Positions 47,545-60,536 of a stretch of 64,000 nucleotides of DNA are shown here, piece by piece (within the stretch, counting starts at the first letter, position 1; each line of letters begins with the position of its first letter). A program made the translations under genes and the position numbers. Below the pieces are notes generated by a model. It searched no databases. It saw only the letters and a program-made list of their open reading frames with translations, and was not told the origin of the DNA. The stretch spans positions 186,001 through 250,000 of the forward strand of contig JAQFVV010000500.1 of NCBI GenBank assembly GCA_028023455.1, given 5' to 3'. Origin of the DNA: Epiperipatus broadwayi (lineage: Eukaryota > Onychophora > Udeonychophora > Euonychophora > Peripatidae).

Positions 47545-48554
47545 CTTTGTTCTGCACTCTTAGGTTAGGTCTCTGTTGTATATTATGATACATATATATT
47601 TTCTTTGATTCTTTTGTTACCCGTCACATTTTCTCAATGATGACGATGATATCAAAAATTGTTATCCATCTGCCAAAATGAGTGGATGTCAACTTTGCCA
47701 GCTGAATGGAAATTATTCATGACAATACTTATTTATTAAACACATCATTATATTAATGTGATTAAGTATATAAGTTTATTATATTACAAGCCTTTATTAT
47801 CACTTTTGACTGCTTTAATATAATAGTTTTAAAGTAACTTGTATAAATTTTGTGACTGAACTTTTTGTTTTTATTATTCATCACATGATCATTTATTTAT
47901 TATTATAATGTCTTTTATAATAATTATACATTATTTCTTACTATATTTACATTAAATATTTATTCCAGCAATATAGCATTCAACTATTTTACATTTGATT
48001 TTATATATAACAATCTTATTTGTTTTACAATCTTTAATTTTTATTACTAAACATCTTATTACATTGTTTTTATTACACTTGCTTTTACATTGTTGATACT
48101 TTTTGGGTTTTTTAATTTACTTTTGTGTGTTGCACTCTGTTCAATAAAATTTTTTTTTTTTCCCCATCACAGTTCTGATTAATATTAGAATTTAAATTTT
48201 TTTGAAAAATTATCCATAAATTCTTGGTTAAAGACAGAAACTTTAAAACAAGAATGGACAAGTACTTTTTTTGACACATTGTTATTGGAGAAAAATTCCT
48301 TCAAAATCTAATTTAAAAAAAAGTTATCTAAGAGCATACAAAATAGAAAATATGATAAATTACCTAAATTGCATATATATATAGTCAAAAGCACTTCTAA
48401 GTGATGATTATATTTTTTGTACTTTTCAAAATTTTTAATTACTGTATTTACTAATATTTAATTATAAGATTGTGTATATTGCTTTGAAGAAATACAGATA
48501 TTGATTTATATATATATAAAAGATATATTTTGCAGGTTCTTTCATGTTAAAATA
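47545..48554. other. AT-rich sequence, nothing recognised
   Basis: No gene or clear repeat. Confidence 0.5.
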
Positions 48555-48645
48555 TTTTAAATATTGATATACCGACATTTCAACTTGGTCACACAAGTCA
48601 TCCACTGGATGATAAAAGGTAGAAAGACGGTTGTTCATATCAATA
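48555..48645 (-). repeat. Penelope-end-like relic
   Basis: The minus strand has TGGATGACTTGTGTGACCAA followed by GTTGAAATGTCGGTATATCA. ACTTG and CAAGT can pair around TGTGAC, the position of a hammerhead stem II, before TGAAAT. Compare 33795-33855. No coding part is attached. Confidence 0.35.
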
Positions 48646-49439
48646 TATATATATATTGTGTCATTATACTTGGTATAAACAGTTTAAGTAGTCTTTGAAA
48701 TATAGTTATTTTAAAAAACATTTAAATTTATGTTAGTTTATATTGAAACAGTAAGATTCGTATTCGAATCTTAAGTTTCACATTTTTTTCTGTCGTCTCT
48801 CACTGACCGGTCTATCCCGCCCAAATTTAAACTTTTTGGTATCGAATTGTGTGTGTAGCAATATTAAAAATGTATAAATATATGTAGAATTCAGCATAAA
48901 CATGCACACATTTCGATCTCAAATTAAAGGCAATAAATAGGGATAAAATAATATAATTTAGATTTCTTTTTGTTATATAATTTTGTATAATTTTAATCAT
49001 TTATTTTAGATTATAAAGTTCGTATTTATTGCTTTGTTTAAATTTCGTTTAATAATAATTCTAAAAAAATCTGATGTAATATTTAATTAAAAGTTAAAAT
49101 AATCTTATGTTCCCTTTTTGTCTTTGAAATTTAAAAGCATCCGTCAGTGATAGATAATAGATTAATTAAAGAAAAATTCCCCAAAATGTAATTAGTAAAT
49201 GTAAAATGTAAACAATAGAACGGCAGCTTTCTTTAATTAAAAAAACCAACAAAATGCATTGATTATCCTCAGGGCAGATTAAGTAGAACCTAAAAATACC
49301 TTAACAAAAATGTGAAAGATCAAGATAAAAAAAGAGGCCATCTTAGACTTGCTGGAGACATTCACAAAAACTTTAGCTTTGCTCTCGAGCACTGAGAGTC
49401 TCCAAAATATAAAATAATTTGTTCCTGCCAAGGTATGAC

Positions 49440-49636
49440 CGAGTAAAGCACCTAGATTATTCTCCATCGGGAGATGGCCTATCGGATGCCGAACTTTCCA
49501 TTGCCCGTCATAAATTCACCATGAAGATCTGCTGCCTGAAATAAATGAAAAAGCTGCTGCTGCTGTGAAATTAAATGAAATATCTAAATACAAGAAAGAC
49601 TTGCCACTCATGAACTTTTTGCTGCTAAACTAATGG
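49440..49636 (+). pseudogene. Decayed coding fragment of unknown family
   Basis: One frame reads YDRVKHLDYSPSGDGLSDAE then LSIARHKFT. After a frame change at about 49519 the next reads HEDLLPEINEKAAAAVKLNE then ISKYKKDLPLMNFLLLN and a stop. Codon usage is less AT-driven than the neighbourhood, so this was coding once. No family recognised; a retrocopy or a transposon gene would both fit. Confidence 0.4.
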
Positions 49637-49899
49637 AATCAGAAAACTTTTTATAAAACAGGTACCTGTCTGTGTTCAAACTCTAGAGTACTCTAATAAT
49701 ATGCTATAGCTCTTTTTCATACTACTTATCTAAATTATAAAATGTAAAACTACCATATGTATAACTAAAACTGAATAATTAACTTAATGTGTAAATTTCT
49801 CTACTAGTCTAGCTTACCTCATTCTATCTTGGGTGCGTATTTTTAAAATCTACATTTTATCTATATTTATTATTTAATTGCATGCTCACAATTGTCTCT

Positions 49900-50580
49900 A
49901 TTTTCAAAGTTTAAATCTATGATCGTTTGAAACAGTGAATGCGTGTCACATTTTCATTAATATGTACTTCGTCGGGCCGAGGCAGAGACCAGCCCGACAT
50001 TCTTATAAACCATAACTAACTTAACTTTCATCTAAATCGACACGCATTCAGTGCATCACTTATTGTAATGCAGGGTCTACTACTTCGCAAATGGCTGACG
50101 TATTAGTTATAATAATTCCCAATTTATATAAGTTTTGTATTTACTAAATCATCATGAATAATTCCAGAAAATTACATTTCTTTGAGAGTCGCCAACGTTC
50201 TTTAGTAAATGTTGATAATGTAGGGCCGAGTTAGAAATCTATTTAAATCTCATCATAATCGTTTATACATTATACATGTGTTACGTTCTAGAGACGCGAT
50301 GACCCATTCCGCCGTGAAATTTCCGGATTCTTCAGGGTTGAAATTAACCCCAGTCATCCTACACAAGCGGGCATAATGGGTACTCCCATAGGACTTGACA
50401 ACATCATGCAGCCAGCCGGCAAAACTGCGACATGGACCGCTTGTCCCTGGTTATGCTTATGTGACACCTTACTTCGTCGGGCCAAGGCAGAGACCAGCCC
50501 GACATTCTTATAAACCCATTCACGAAATTGCAGTTTCGATATACTGCCATTCCATATCGCCCTTCTAAAGCGTACCACGT
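49900..50580. other. GC-shifted segment with a 47-bp direct repeat
   Basis: TACTTCGTCGGGCC then AGGCAGAGACCAGCCCGACA and TTCTTATAAACC occur at 49965-50011 and 50470-50516, 505 bp apart and nearly identical. Between them short coding-like pieces occur (plus frame KFPDSSGLKLTPVILHKRA near 50320). The minus-strand frame at 50354-50578 is open for 74 codons. Probably transposon-derived; not identified. Confidence 0.4.
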
Positions 50581-50823
50581 GTTCTTTTACTTAATTTTAT
50601 TATTCTATATATCACTCTGCCTCTGCTCTATCTTCGTAATTCACTCTCAAATAAATGTTTGCTCTTAGTTACAAATATTTTAATTAAATAAATATGTCTG
50701 CCATTACTCTTATAACCCATACTTTAGACTCTTGCATTGCAAAGGTATAAATCCCTCCAGGCATGCATTAGAAATACTTACTCGAGAATTTTAGGTAGCT
50801 AGATTACGCCTTCAAATAAGTGA

Positions 50824-51050
50824 ATTCCTTTTGTAAACATTTCAGTATCGGAAATACCGCTACTGAGTCCTCCAGATAAAATAATGTCTAAACAAATAAA
50901 TGTATTCCTTTTGTAAACATTACAGTAGCTGAAATACCGCTACTGAAATCCTCAATATAAAATAATGTCTAAATAAATAAATGTATTCTTTAAAATATAA
51001 TCATGTCGCAAATCCCGCTACTGAAGCTTTAAATCCACAAAATATTATTA
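50824..51050 (+). repeat. 80-bp tandem repeat, three units
   Basis: Units start at 50824, 50904 and about 50985 with ATTCCTTTTGTAAACATT. Each contains AATACCGCTACTGA (third: AATCCCGCTACTGA) and TAAAATAATGTCTAAA. The third unit is the most diverged. Confidence 0.8.
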
Positions 51051-51217
51051 GTAAATGATTTTTTTATTAAAATGTATTAATAAATAATTTTAAACTATAC
51101 GTCTGCAGTTACGTTTCATTTATTCGATACCCATTCTATATAATATTTCCTCGATTATGTAAATATGAAGGTTTAATTAATATTAGTTTGATTCTTGGCT
51201 AACTCAAGAATAAAATC

Positions 51218-51442
51218 ATGAATCTCTTGCATATCCCTGACCAACCATGCCTAAGGAAATATTTACTAATGTCGCATCAGATGCGTTGTTTCGTGGATTG
51301 TATTGTGGAACCGATAAACTATGTTCGAACTCAGTACCACGTGTGGCTTCGCTACTCGATGGTGCTGCTGTTCTGTATGGTGGTCGAATTCTGCACTATG
51401 TTTACGAGTCACACTTTTTCTGACTGTTACAATATGTTATAG
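51218..51442 (+). other. 74-codon ORF of unknown status
   Basis: Less AT-rich than its surroundings. Peptide MNLLHIPDQPCLRKYLLMSH..., with a hydrophobic middle (MVLLFCMVVEFCTMF) and seven cysteines. No family recognised and no splice context established. It may belong to the same unidentified insertion as 49.3-51.1 kb. Confidence 0.2.
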
Positions 51443-51449
51443 TGATTCT

Positions 51450-52103
51450 ATAGGTAGTATGAACTCAAATTTAGTAAATAGAAGCCTGTAAAGAGATTTT
51501 AAATAGTTTAAAGTCCTTTTAATATAAGTTAAGTAATAAAAACAATATCATTTAAAAGATAAAATTAAGTAACATTTATTATGTTTAATTGATAAAATAA
51601 TAATACAATAATTAAATATCAGTAATAAATATTATATAGAATGTATTTAATACATTTAAAATAATTATTTAAATTATTATTTAGATTATAAATAATTTAA
51701 TATAAGTCTAGAATGGTCTGAAAGTATCACACGACTTAAAGGTGTATGTTGGTATGTGAGCTTTCATGCGTTAGAGAAAGAAAAACATTGATTTCTAGTC
51801 TTATTAATAAAATGAGATACATTGTAAATGTTGTAAAATTTTGTCTAGAGATAAAAATTTTAAAGTAATAATTAAAATCATAACGTTGTTTAAATATAAT
51901 ATTTTGCTTTAAAATTAATATTTTAGAATCATTAAAATATTTAAATTGTTTTAATATTTTAATAAAAGTATTTAATATTTAAAGTATTGAATAATTCTAA
52001 TATAATATCTCATAAATGATGAGTCATAATTTAGAAAGTATTTTTTTTTAAGATAACATTTAATTTTTATGTAAATTAGCAAGTGTTTTAAAAGTAGAAT
52101 TAA
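51450..52103. other. AT-rich sequence, nothing recognised
   Basis: Dense TTTAAA/ATTTAA words, no frame. Confidence 0.5.
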
Positions 52104-52165
52104 CCAATGAAATGACTAGATCAAATCAATATAAAAGGAGATATTTGATCAAGTCTAGACAGTGC
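52104..52165 (+). promoter_or_regulatory. CCAAT/TATA promoter candidate
   Basis: CCAAT at 52104-52108, TATAAAAG at 52130-52137, and about 25-30 bp further an initiator-like AGTCTAGACAGTGCAGTGTA. The spacing is right for a Pol II core promoter. No downstream gene was recognised; an LTR U3/R border is the main alternative. Confidence 0.4.
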
Positions 52166-52169
52166 AGTG

Positions 52170-53850
52170 TAGTGAGTGTGAAATTTATTATCAATATTTT
52201 TTTTATTTGTCTAATTGTTTTAAAGTAGTAATTTTTATAATCATTATTATTTTCAATTTACAAGTTTTTTAAAAGTATAATTTAGTAATTATTTTAAATA
52301 ACATCTGAATAGAACCCAGTTGTTCTCTATCAGAAAATTTTAATTGAAGCTTAATTAAGAACTACGATGGTTTTTATAGAAAATGATAGTAATCACTTAA
52401 GAAAATGATAGTAATCACTTAAGAGTGGTTACAATATGTACCAAATGCTGAGAAGGATTAACCATAGGACCAGAGGAAATTTGGAGATACATAAGGACTT
52501 TGAATTTAATATATCTAATATATTCAAACGAATGAACATTTATTTTTAATGACTTTATTTCATTATAAAAAATATAATTTTTCAAAAAAATTTAAGCTAA
52601 TTAATATGAAAAGAATATTTGTTAAAAATTATTATCATAATGTTATAAATTTTAAGAGGAGAAAAGATAATTTAATATTTTGCATCTAAATTAAAATCTA
52701 AATAGAGAAATATTTTTGTTATAATGTACAAGTATAATTGTTTTATTATATGGATGTGAATGGATTGCCTTATGTTTAGTTTATCTTAAAAGCTTACTTT
52801 AATGAATTTTACATCTGAGAGTGATATATTCTTTAAAAAAATTGAAAGAAAATGACTTTTGAATTTATTTATTTTTGAAAAGATTTATTTATTATAAAAT
52901 CAATGAATGAACTACATATTTAAAAATGACTTTATTTAAAATAAAAAAAACTATAATGCATTTCTTTTTGATTTGCATTGTATTATATAATTTATGCTTG
53001 GATGGTAAAGCTGTCATTTTATCTAAAAATAACTGATTGAAATATATGCATTTTTAAAAAAAGTCTTGAAATATTATTTTTAAAAAACATCTACCCTTAG
53101 TTAATACAGAATATGGATGTCTGCTAAAATAATTTTAATAAAACTGAACAAATCTTATGTTATACAATATTTTACAAATGATTACCAATGGAAATGTAGA
53201 TATTATATGTGAGCTACATTTATTGTGATATGTTTTGCTGTAAAAAAAATTGAATTTGTATAAGAACATACATAAAGGATATCTTATTTAGCATAAAAAT
53301 GGATCCTTAATTATTTTTTCCTATTGAAATATTGCTTATCTGGATAAATATTCAGAAAAAAAAACGGAAATATGTATTTATCTTTTAAGGATGAACAATA
53401 TTTTTTTCTGATTCTGCAGGATTTAGTTTTGTTATTTATATTTATTGAATGGCACCAGGAGAGGAGAGCAATATTTGTACAGAACTTTCTAGTCATAATC
53501 TAGCAACAGGGAAAGAATTTTGAAAGTGCTGAAAGTACAAGAAAAACAAAAGACTTTTAGTAACTTTAAAGATTTCTTGTTATTTTAGTCTATTGCTAAT
53601 ATTTTAAAATAAGGTTTAACTAACAGCTTATTATATGATCTTAATTTAATCTTAAGATAGATTAGTTTTTATATTAAATAAAGAAAAATAGATTTTCAGA
53701 AAGTAATTTTCTGACAGGTAACAAATACTTATAGTTTGGATGGTCGAAAAAAAGCAGATCGCTGTTCCAATAATTGTTGGAGACATGGGTAATATTATTT
53801 ATTTATATTACTTTGTTTGATAATATTTTTAAACAATATTATTTTTTAAA
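52170..53850. other. AT-rich sequence, no gene seen
   Basis: Contains a 25-bp direct duplication near 52383-52424 (GAAAATGATAGTAATCACTT twice). No gene supported. Confidence 0.5.
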
Positions 53851-53871
53851 CTGCTGCTGCTACTGCTACTG

Positions 53872-53922
<51 letters not shown>

Positions 53923-53923
53923 T
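53851..53923. repeat. (CTA/CTG)n trinucleotide repeat
   Basis: About 24 units, CTG-interrupted at the left and pure CTA at the right, ending at CTATTATG. The serine run it encodes on the minus strand is a by-product of the repeat. Confidence 0.95.
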
Positions 53924-56900
53924 TATGCATCATATTGCTTGAATATTTAAAAGTTAAATGAATCATTGATATGATTGTTATCATATGTATTTTAACAAGA
54001 AAAAGGAAATGTAAGAGAATGCCTTGTAAAATATCTAAGGGCATTTTTTAAAATATTTTTTCTCATAAATGCTTGAAAATGCTTACGTTATACAACATGA
54101 TTGAGTTGTTAACATATTATTATTATGAATGGTATCTGTTGAAATGCAGAGATAAAGAAGTATTGATCTCTAAATGATATAATGTTGTACTAAATAAATC
54201 AATGTATACTACTAATGAATGCTTTATCAAAATCATTTGTGCCTGAAATAATTTTAAACCATCTTGAAATGAATTTTAAATCTTTGTTGTTGTTTTTTCG
54301 AAAAGTAGTTTGGAAATTACTTTTGTAATGTGGCTTATATTTCTTTGTGATGTTAGTAGAGTTATTCAGCATGTGGATGATATAGGATAGTGGTAGAGAG
54401 AATAATTATTAAAAGAAATCCTAGGTATTAGAGATATATTTTTAGAAGGATATTACATGTGAACTATTTGTCACAATTTAAATTTATTAAATATATAGGT
54501 AACAAAGGACTGTATAGTAATTTTCCATGGACAGTTGCATTTTCTTTACAGTCAATAAGAACTGAGATAAAAGCCATGATATGAATTTAAGATGCCTGAT
54601 AAATATGGACTTTTTTTTTAGCACTATATCCATGATGATGTTTTCTTATTTGTTGGAGTTATTATTATTATTATTTTATATCCCTCATTATAATAATCAT
54701 TGTCAATCACCACTGGCATCACATCATGAAAGATAGTCTTTAAAGATAGTATAGTAATAGCTAAACTGTTAGAAGCTAGTAATTTATGCGAAGGCAAGAT
54801 GAGATAAAAAACTTCTATCACAAATGATATTGAATTATGTAATGTTTGCTATAATAAAAATAGGAGGGGAATGATTGATATTCTTATAAATATTGTAAAT
54901 ATTAGAGATCATTAAAATAAATGCTTATTTGGATTCGATTGGATGAGAGAGTAATGAAAGTATGATTTGAATGCTATGATGAATGTAAAATATAGAATAA
55001 ATGAAATATAAAATATCAAGCAATATAATTTATTAATAGTTTTAAAATTTGCTATAAGGAATATGAACCTATTAAAAATAGAGAAAAGTCATGAAATTAC
55101 ATTTAAAAATATTTTCATAAGTAGTTAATTTACGAAGAGAGGCATAACTATATTTTTATTTAACTTTTCTAATATTAGAATACTGGGGCATATTAAAATA
55201 TTAAGATAATGTTTTGCTGCAATGCAAAGAAGTATTTAGTAATCTTTAAATATTTTACTTTGTGCTAAGTTTAGATAGGTGTGTTTTAACCTAAACATAT
55301 ATTCAAGAATTATATAATTATAAATATATTTTTAAAATACTATGAAATATAGCATTAAGTTTAGTAAGTCATGATATTTATCGTTATTTTATCACCATAG
55401 TGACAATAGAATGTTATTGCCTTATTCATAAAAATAGTATATCATTATTATATTACTGTAACATTTTATTTTCATTTTAGGTAGTCAGAATGAAGACTAT
55501 CTTATATTTATTTACTTGTTATATTTATTGTATAAATATTTTAACTTTAAATAATTTTAATTTTTATATTATAATTTGTAAGTATTTTTCAAATTTTATA
55601 ATTTTATTGTATCATAATAATAATGTTATTCAACTATAATAAAATTGTTAATGTTTTTAAATTACTTTGTTGTTGGGAGTTTAATTTGAGATTGAGTGTT
55701 TTTTCTGATTCTTCATATCCGCATACATGATCTATAAAGACTAATAGTTTTAAACATTACATATTTGCACATGATTTGTGAAAATTACTTAGAATATTAT
55801 TACTATTACACATGATTGATTAATAAAAGTGTATCATAATAATAATAATAATAATAAAAGATATAATCATTGGTGGCTTATTTTAAGATGATCCAATATC
55901 AATTTGAGGTACTTAATATTGCAATTACATTGAAAATATAATATATGCTACAAATGCTGCATAAAATAAATAAAAGATTGTACAATGTCTCCCCTAAATC
56001 TTATGATTTTATTTGTTTTATTGCTGAAGATTAATATTCAAATATATGTCTAATGTTAAGATTGTTAAAGGATTCTAGTTGCTTGCTGTTGTTACTTTTG
56101 TGATGATAGTTAGATATTATATAAAATTCGTCATTTTATTTAACTACAGGGTCTAAATCAATTTGTTTTATAATTGTTGCTAGAAATGATCCTGAGATTT
56201 TAAAAGAATTATAGTTTTTATTAAAGAATGATGAATAAGAATTATCAATTGATGTTAGATTTTTTAAATAGTATCTTATAAAGGATTAGTAACTTTTTTT
56301 TATTATTATAATAAATTTGATAAATTTTATGTTAAGATTATTTTGTGTTTTTTAAGACATGAGAATATTATAAAATAGTTTTGATATATTAATTGAATGG
56401 GGGTAATATACTTATACCATTGAGAATGTATCTTTAGGGATATATCCTCAATGTTTAAGCCATTGTACCTTGCTGAATGTCTCATGTGAAGAGTTTTTCA
56501 TAATTGTATTTGTTATTTTAGTTGAACCATATTTTAATTATAATTTATGAGCTGAGTATTTAATAGGAACCCTAATTATTTATTGTGAATATAAATATTA
56601 TATTTTAATTTAATTAGTTTATTATAGTTAATTATTATAAAATATTGATTCTATTACGTATTATACATTAGTAGTGTATCTTGAGCTAGTCCTAATATTA
56701 ATTATCTTAATCAAATGGCCATTTTTTAATTCATTACATAAACCATGGTGAGATATGTATGCTACACCATGATTCATGGTTTAAATTAATATATTTAATA
56801 TAAAAATTTATTTTAAAAACTGATAAATATTAATTTTATATATAAAGTACAATAATGAATATTAAAAATTACATACAAAAGTTCGAATTAATAGCTTTAA

Positions 56901-57276
56901 ATAATGAGGTTTTTTAATACACCACAGAAACACACATATATATTTAGGTTTTATATATGCATAAAATCTACAGTATTTGTTGTTCATGCATTTCATAGAA
57001 TTTAGCACCTCAAGATTTGTATATATTTTAATATTAATCCTCACACGTCATATATATTAAATATTCTTAGTGGTTGACATCTTCAATATTCAACATATTG
57101 TGATAGACAATATATTTCAGATAGATCAGTTTGTTTCCAAATTCATGTGGACATTTATCTGGAAGTCCTGCTTTCAAACTCATTATTTAATCACATAGTG
57201 GAAAAAAATAACAATCCAAAAGAAAGCAGTTCATCATTATAAGAATTTTATCCATAAAGTTGAAGTATAGTATAGC
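53924..57276. other. Long AT-rich stretch, no gene seen
   Basis: Short ATT/AAT microsatellites (54661-54676, 55837-55856). The minus-strand frame 54624-54821 and others here are not supported by any domain. Confidence 0.45.
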
Positions 57277-57335
57277 TCAGCCTTTCTTAAATTGTGGGTC
57301 GTTACCCCAAATGGGGTCATGAAAATTTAATTCAG
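57277..57335 (+). mobile_element. hAT-type MITE end, fragment
   Basis: CAGCCTTTCTTAAATTGTGG, GTCG, TTACCCCAAATGGGGTCATG closely resembles the terminal part of hAT non-autonomous elements (CAG...TTTCTCAA, GTGGGTCG, CCCCAAA/GGGGTC). Only one end is recognised. Confidence 0.5.
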
Positions 57336-59040
57336 ATACATGAATTTAAAAAAATATTAGTCACATCCCTTCATTATCTTTAATTTAATATATTATGTTT
57401 TCTGTACAGTGCAAGTATAAAATCATAATGATGGCTAAGTTGAGCTGTAAATTATATTTGCATATTAAAAAATAACACTAAATACATCATAATAGTGATG
57501 TTGCATTGCAATTTCAGCATATAAGTTATTTCAGAATCAAAATATATGCTGCAATGGCAAGAATAAGATTAGCACAACTGTGATTATATAATGCATTTCT
57601 GGTCAACTTATTTGTTTCGGTTTCATTTCAACAAGTGTCTACATCACAAGAACAATACAATATTGTATTTTACTGTTTTACTCAAATAAGGTTAGTATTT
57701 ATTTGAATAAATATTATGAAAGATGTTATTTTTTATATATAAAAATGCTTATGTACTTTTTTTTCTCACTTTTTTATTCAAAATTTATCATCATATTAAT
57801 TATCATAGTTTATTTGAAACTTATTTTCATTTATTTATTAACAAGTAAAAACATAGTCCTATTTTTTAAACTTAAACAGGTAATTTATAATTGATTTATT
57901 GATATTTTTTAAATATTAAAAAATAAAACATACGGGGATATTAAAAAATAGAACACATGGGAGTAAATATGCTTCATGTAATTAAACAAAAACAGAGCTG
58001 CCACTCGCTGAAAAAATGATATGATGTGTTGAAAGTTTATGGTAATGTCCTATTCATTTTCCATAATTTGAATAATAATGTTTCTTAAGAATAAAGTTCT
58101 TTTATTTTCTGGTCATCAAACATCGGTAAGGCAATCAATATACTTTGTTGTTCCTAAACGTTCCTCTTGCATGATGTTGACATCCCTTTTCATAAATTAT
58201 TTCGATATAAATTGAAGTTGAATATTGAATTATATAGATGAAATAATTACACTGCTTTAGGTTAGAACAATAGCATTTGATCCTATGGCAAATTGACTTT
58301 ACTCATGATGCATTTTCTATAACTTGAAATCTTCTTAAAATAATTTTGTTTAGATATATAAATGTTTTTTATGATAATTATCTTCCTTAAAATTCAAGTT
58401 TACAATGATATCGTTAAGAATCTCTAATTATTACTATATTAAAAGTAATTTCGTTTTTGAAATTATTATTAATAATATTAAAGAGTAATTTATTTACTCT
58501 TTTTTGAGTGTTATTAGAGTGTTCTGCTTATGAAGATTTTGTAAATAAAGAAAATTCGTTCAAACTATTGATCCATCTCTTTAATATGTTCGGTATTCGA
58601 ACACAGCAAAATAACTGTGTAGTGACTAGTTCATTTGTAAAAGATAGAATTAATTTGGAATTTAGTTGATTTAGCTTTTATAGTAGAATTGACTTCCCAT
58701 AATTAGCATGTGTTAAATTACTATTTCATTTCACGATTTTGTATTCGATTATTGTTGAATGTATCATAATTAATAATTGTATAATTAAGCTTTAATTTTA
58801 TTTCCTTCATGTTTAGTTGCTAAGATACAACTTGACTTAAGGTTATCTCTATATTTTGCATCTTGATTAGTGATGTTAGTTAATTTAATAAATATTATAT
58901 ATATATGAATGAAATATAAGTATACTTTTGTTATTAAAATTTTATAATATAATGTTTAAGTTATATATGCGCGTATATGAGTATTTTAACATAAAAGGAT
59001 AACGTATTTACTATTTATAAACTTACAATTATATTTTTAA
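57336..59040. other. AT-rich sequence, no gene seen
   Basis: The plus frame 57703-57894 is a hydrophobic AT-codon artefact. Nothing else to report. Confidence 0.5.
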
Positions 59041-59389
59041 GTTTATGGTTTGATATTGCACATAAACAAGTGAGCTTAATAAGATTGTAAGTTATCCTTA
59101 CAACAAAGAAACTAAAAATTGAACTTGACCAAGGAGTATGAGATTAATAATGCAAAGAAGTTTAAACTAACCCCATTAAACAGGTAAATATAATCTATTC
59201 TGAAAGTAGACTAATAAATAGTCGATTATAACGTCCAGATTCTGAAAGCAGATTAATAAACAGTCATTTATAACTTTCAGAACTAGTTATAGTTGCCTGC
59301 TTATGCTTAAACTTCTTTGCATTATTGATCTCAAACTCCTTGGTCAAGTTTCAATCTTTAGTGTCTATATAAATATATCAAACCATAGA
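59041..59389. repeat. Foldback repeat with 75-bp arms and internal duplication
   Basis: Arms 59111-59185 (AACTTGACCAAGGAGTATGA) and 59293-59366 (CAAACTCCTTGGTCAAGTTT) are inverted. Outer pieces (GTTTATGGTTTGATAT / ATATCAAACCATAGAT) extend the symmetry. The centre holds a 42-44-bp duplication starting ATTCTGAAAG. Relative at 3180-3330. Confidence 0.75.
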
Positions 59390-59935
59390 TAAAGGTGGTA
59401 CCATCATTATTGTTAATGAACTGTGTCTTGACTACAGAATGAGATTGTTGATAGCTTAAAGATTATTTTATTCTTCTTATTATTATTATTTTAATATTTA
59501 ACTCTAATGTTATATATTCATATTTTTATACTTTATATTATTATTCATTATATTAGCATTCAATATGTATAATTTTCTTTAACTTATATTATTATTTTTT
59601 AACACATTTGATACCTACCTTCTATTTATATTTTCAAATCTTAACTGCTAAATATTCAAACTTAAATTTTACAGTTATATTTAGTAGTTCCCTTTATCTA
59701 TTTTTATATATAAGTTAAAAAAAATATTTATATTGAATGTTAATATAATGAATAATAATGTAAAATATAAAAATATGAGTATATAACAATAAAGTTAAAT
59801 ATTTAAAAATTAATAATAATAAAATAAAAATTATATATATATAAAGACAATAGATGGCGTTCTACCAAAAACACCGTCAAGCGTATGTTTGTTTACATAA
59901 ATGTCAGAGCAAGCATTCACTATCTCTAACTTTAG

Positions 59936-59991
59936 TTCCATCTTCAGATCATGATTTCAAGCTATTTGCTATCATCAGTGAAGGACAGGAA
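59936..59991 (-). ncRNA. Hammerhead-ribozyme-like motif, R1 inverted unit
   Basis: Minus strand: CTGATGA (59978-59972), AGC/GCT stem II, GAAA (59958-59955), GATC with predicted cleavage between 59947 and 59946. Stem I CCTTCA pairs with TGAAGA except at one end position; TTCC pairs with GGAA. The core is complete. Confidence 0.5.
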
Positions 59992-60480
59992 TAAGAAACT
60001 AGATCTAAACACAAACTCTGAGTGCTTATGAAACAGTTTCTATTCAGCTTGCAAGCGTGAATCTTTTAGACATGTAATGTCTTCAAACTCAGCGTAGCAA
60101 GCCAGATAGCTATATGGGTCTGATATCAGTTCAGCATCACCGCATAGTAGAAGCCTCTGCAATATATGTCATTGCAAGAAAGACCTCAAAGGTACATTTA
60201 TGAAAAACAAAAAGCCATCTATTGTCATAAATACAAGCGTTAGCAAGTTTTAACTTGCTTTTTGTTTTTCATAAATGTACCTTTGAGATCTTTCTTGCAA
60301 TGATATATATTGCAGAGGCTTCTACTATGTGGTGATGCTGAACTGATATCAGACCCATATAGCTATCTGGCTTGCTATGCTGAGTTTGAAGACATTACGT
60401 GTCTAAAAGATTCATGCTTGCAAGCTGAAAAGAAACTGTTTCATAAACGCTGAGAGTTTGTGTTTAGATCTAGTTTCTTA

Positions 60481-60536
60481 TTCCTGTCCTTCACTGATGA
60501 TAGCAAATAGCTTGAAATCATGATCTGAAGGTGGAA
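60481..60536 (+). ncRNA. Hammerhead-ribozyme-like motif, R1 unit 1
   Basis: CTGATGA (60494-60500), stem II AGC/GCT with loop AAATA, GAAA (60514-60517), stem III ATC/GAT around AT, then C17 with predicted cleavage after 60525. Stem I pairs CCTTCA (60488-60493) with TGAAGG (60526-60531) and, past an internal loop, TTCC (60481-60484) with GGAA (60533-60536). All conserved core bases are present. The first stem II position is a U-U mismatch. Confidence 0.55.

Noticed and set aside
53829-54044. Minus-strand ORF with a long serine run
   Set aside because: The run is the translation of the (CTA/CTG)n microsatellite; nothing else in the frame looks like a protein.
54624-54821. Minus-strand ORF (LPSHKLLASNSLAITILSLK...)
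   Set aside because: Slight resemblance to a LINE FADD region, but the catalytic motif is absent and no neighbouring blocks support it.
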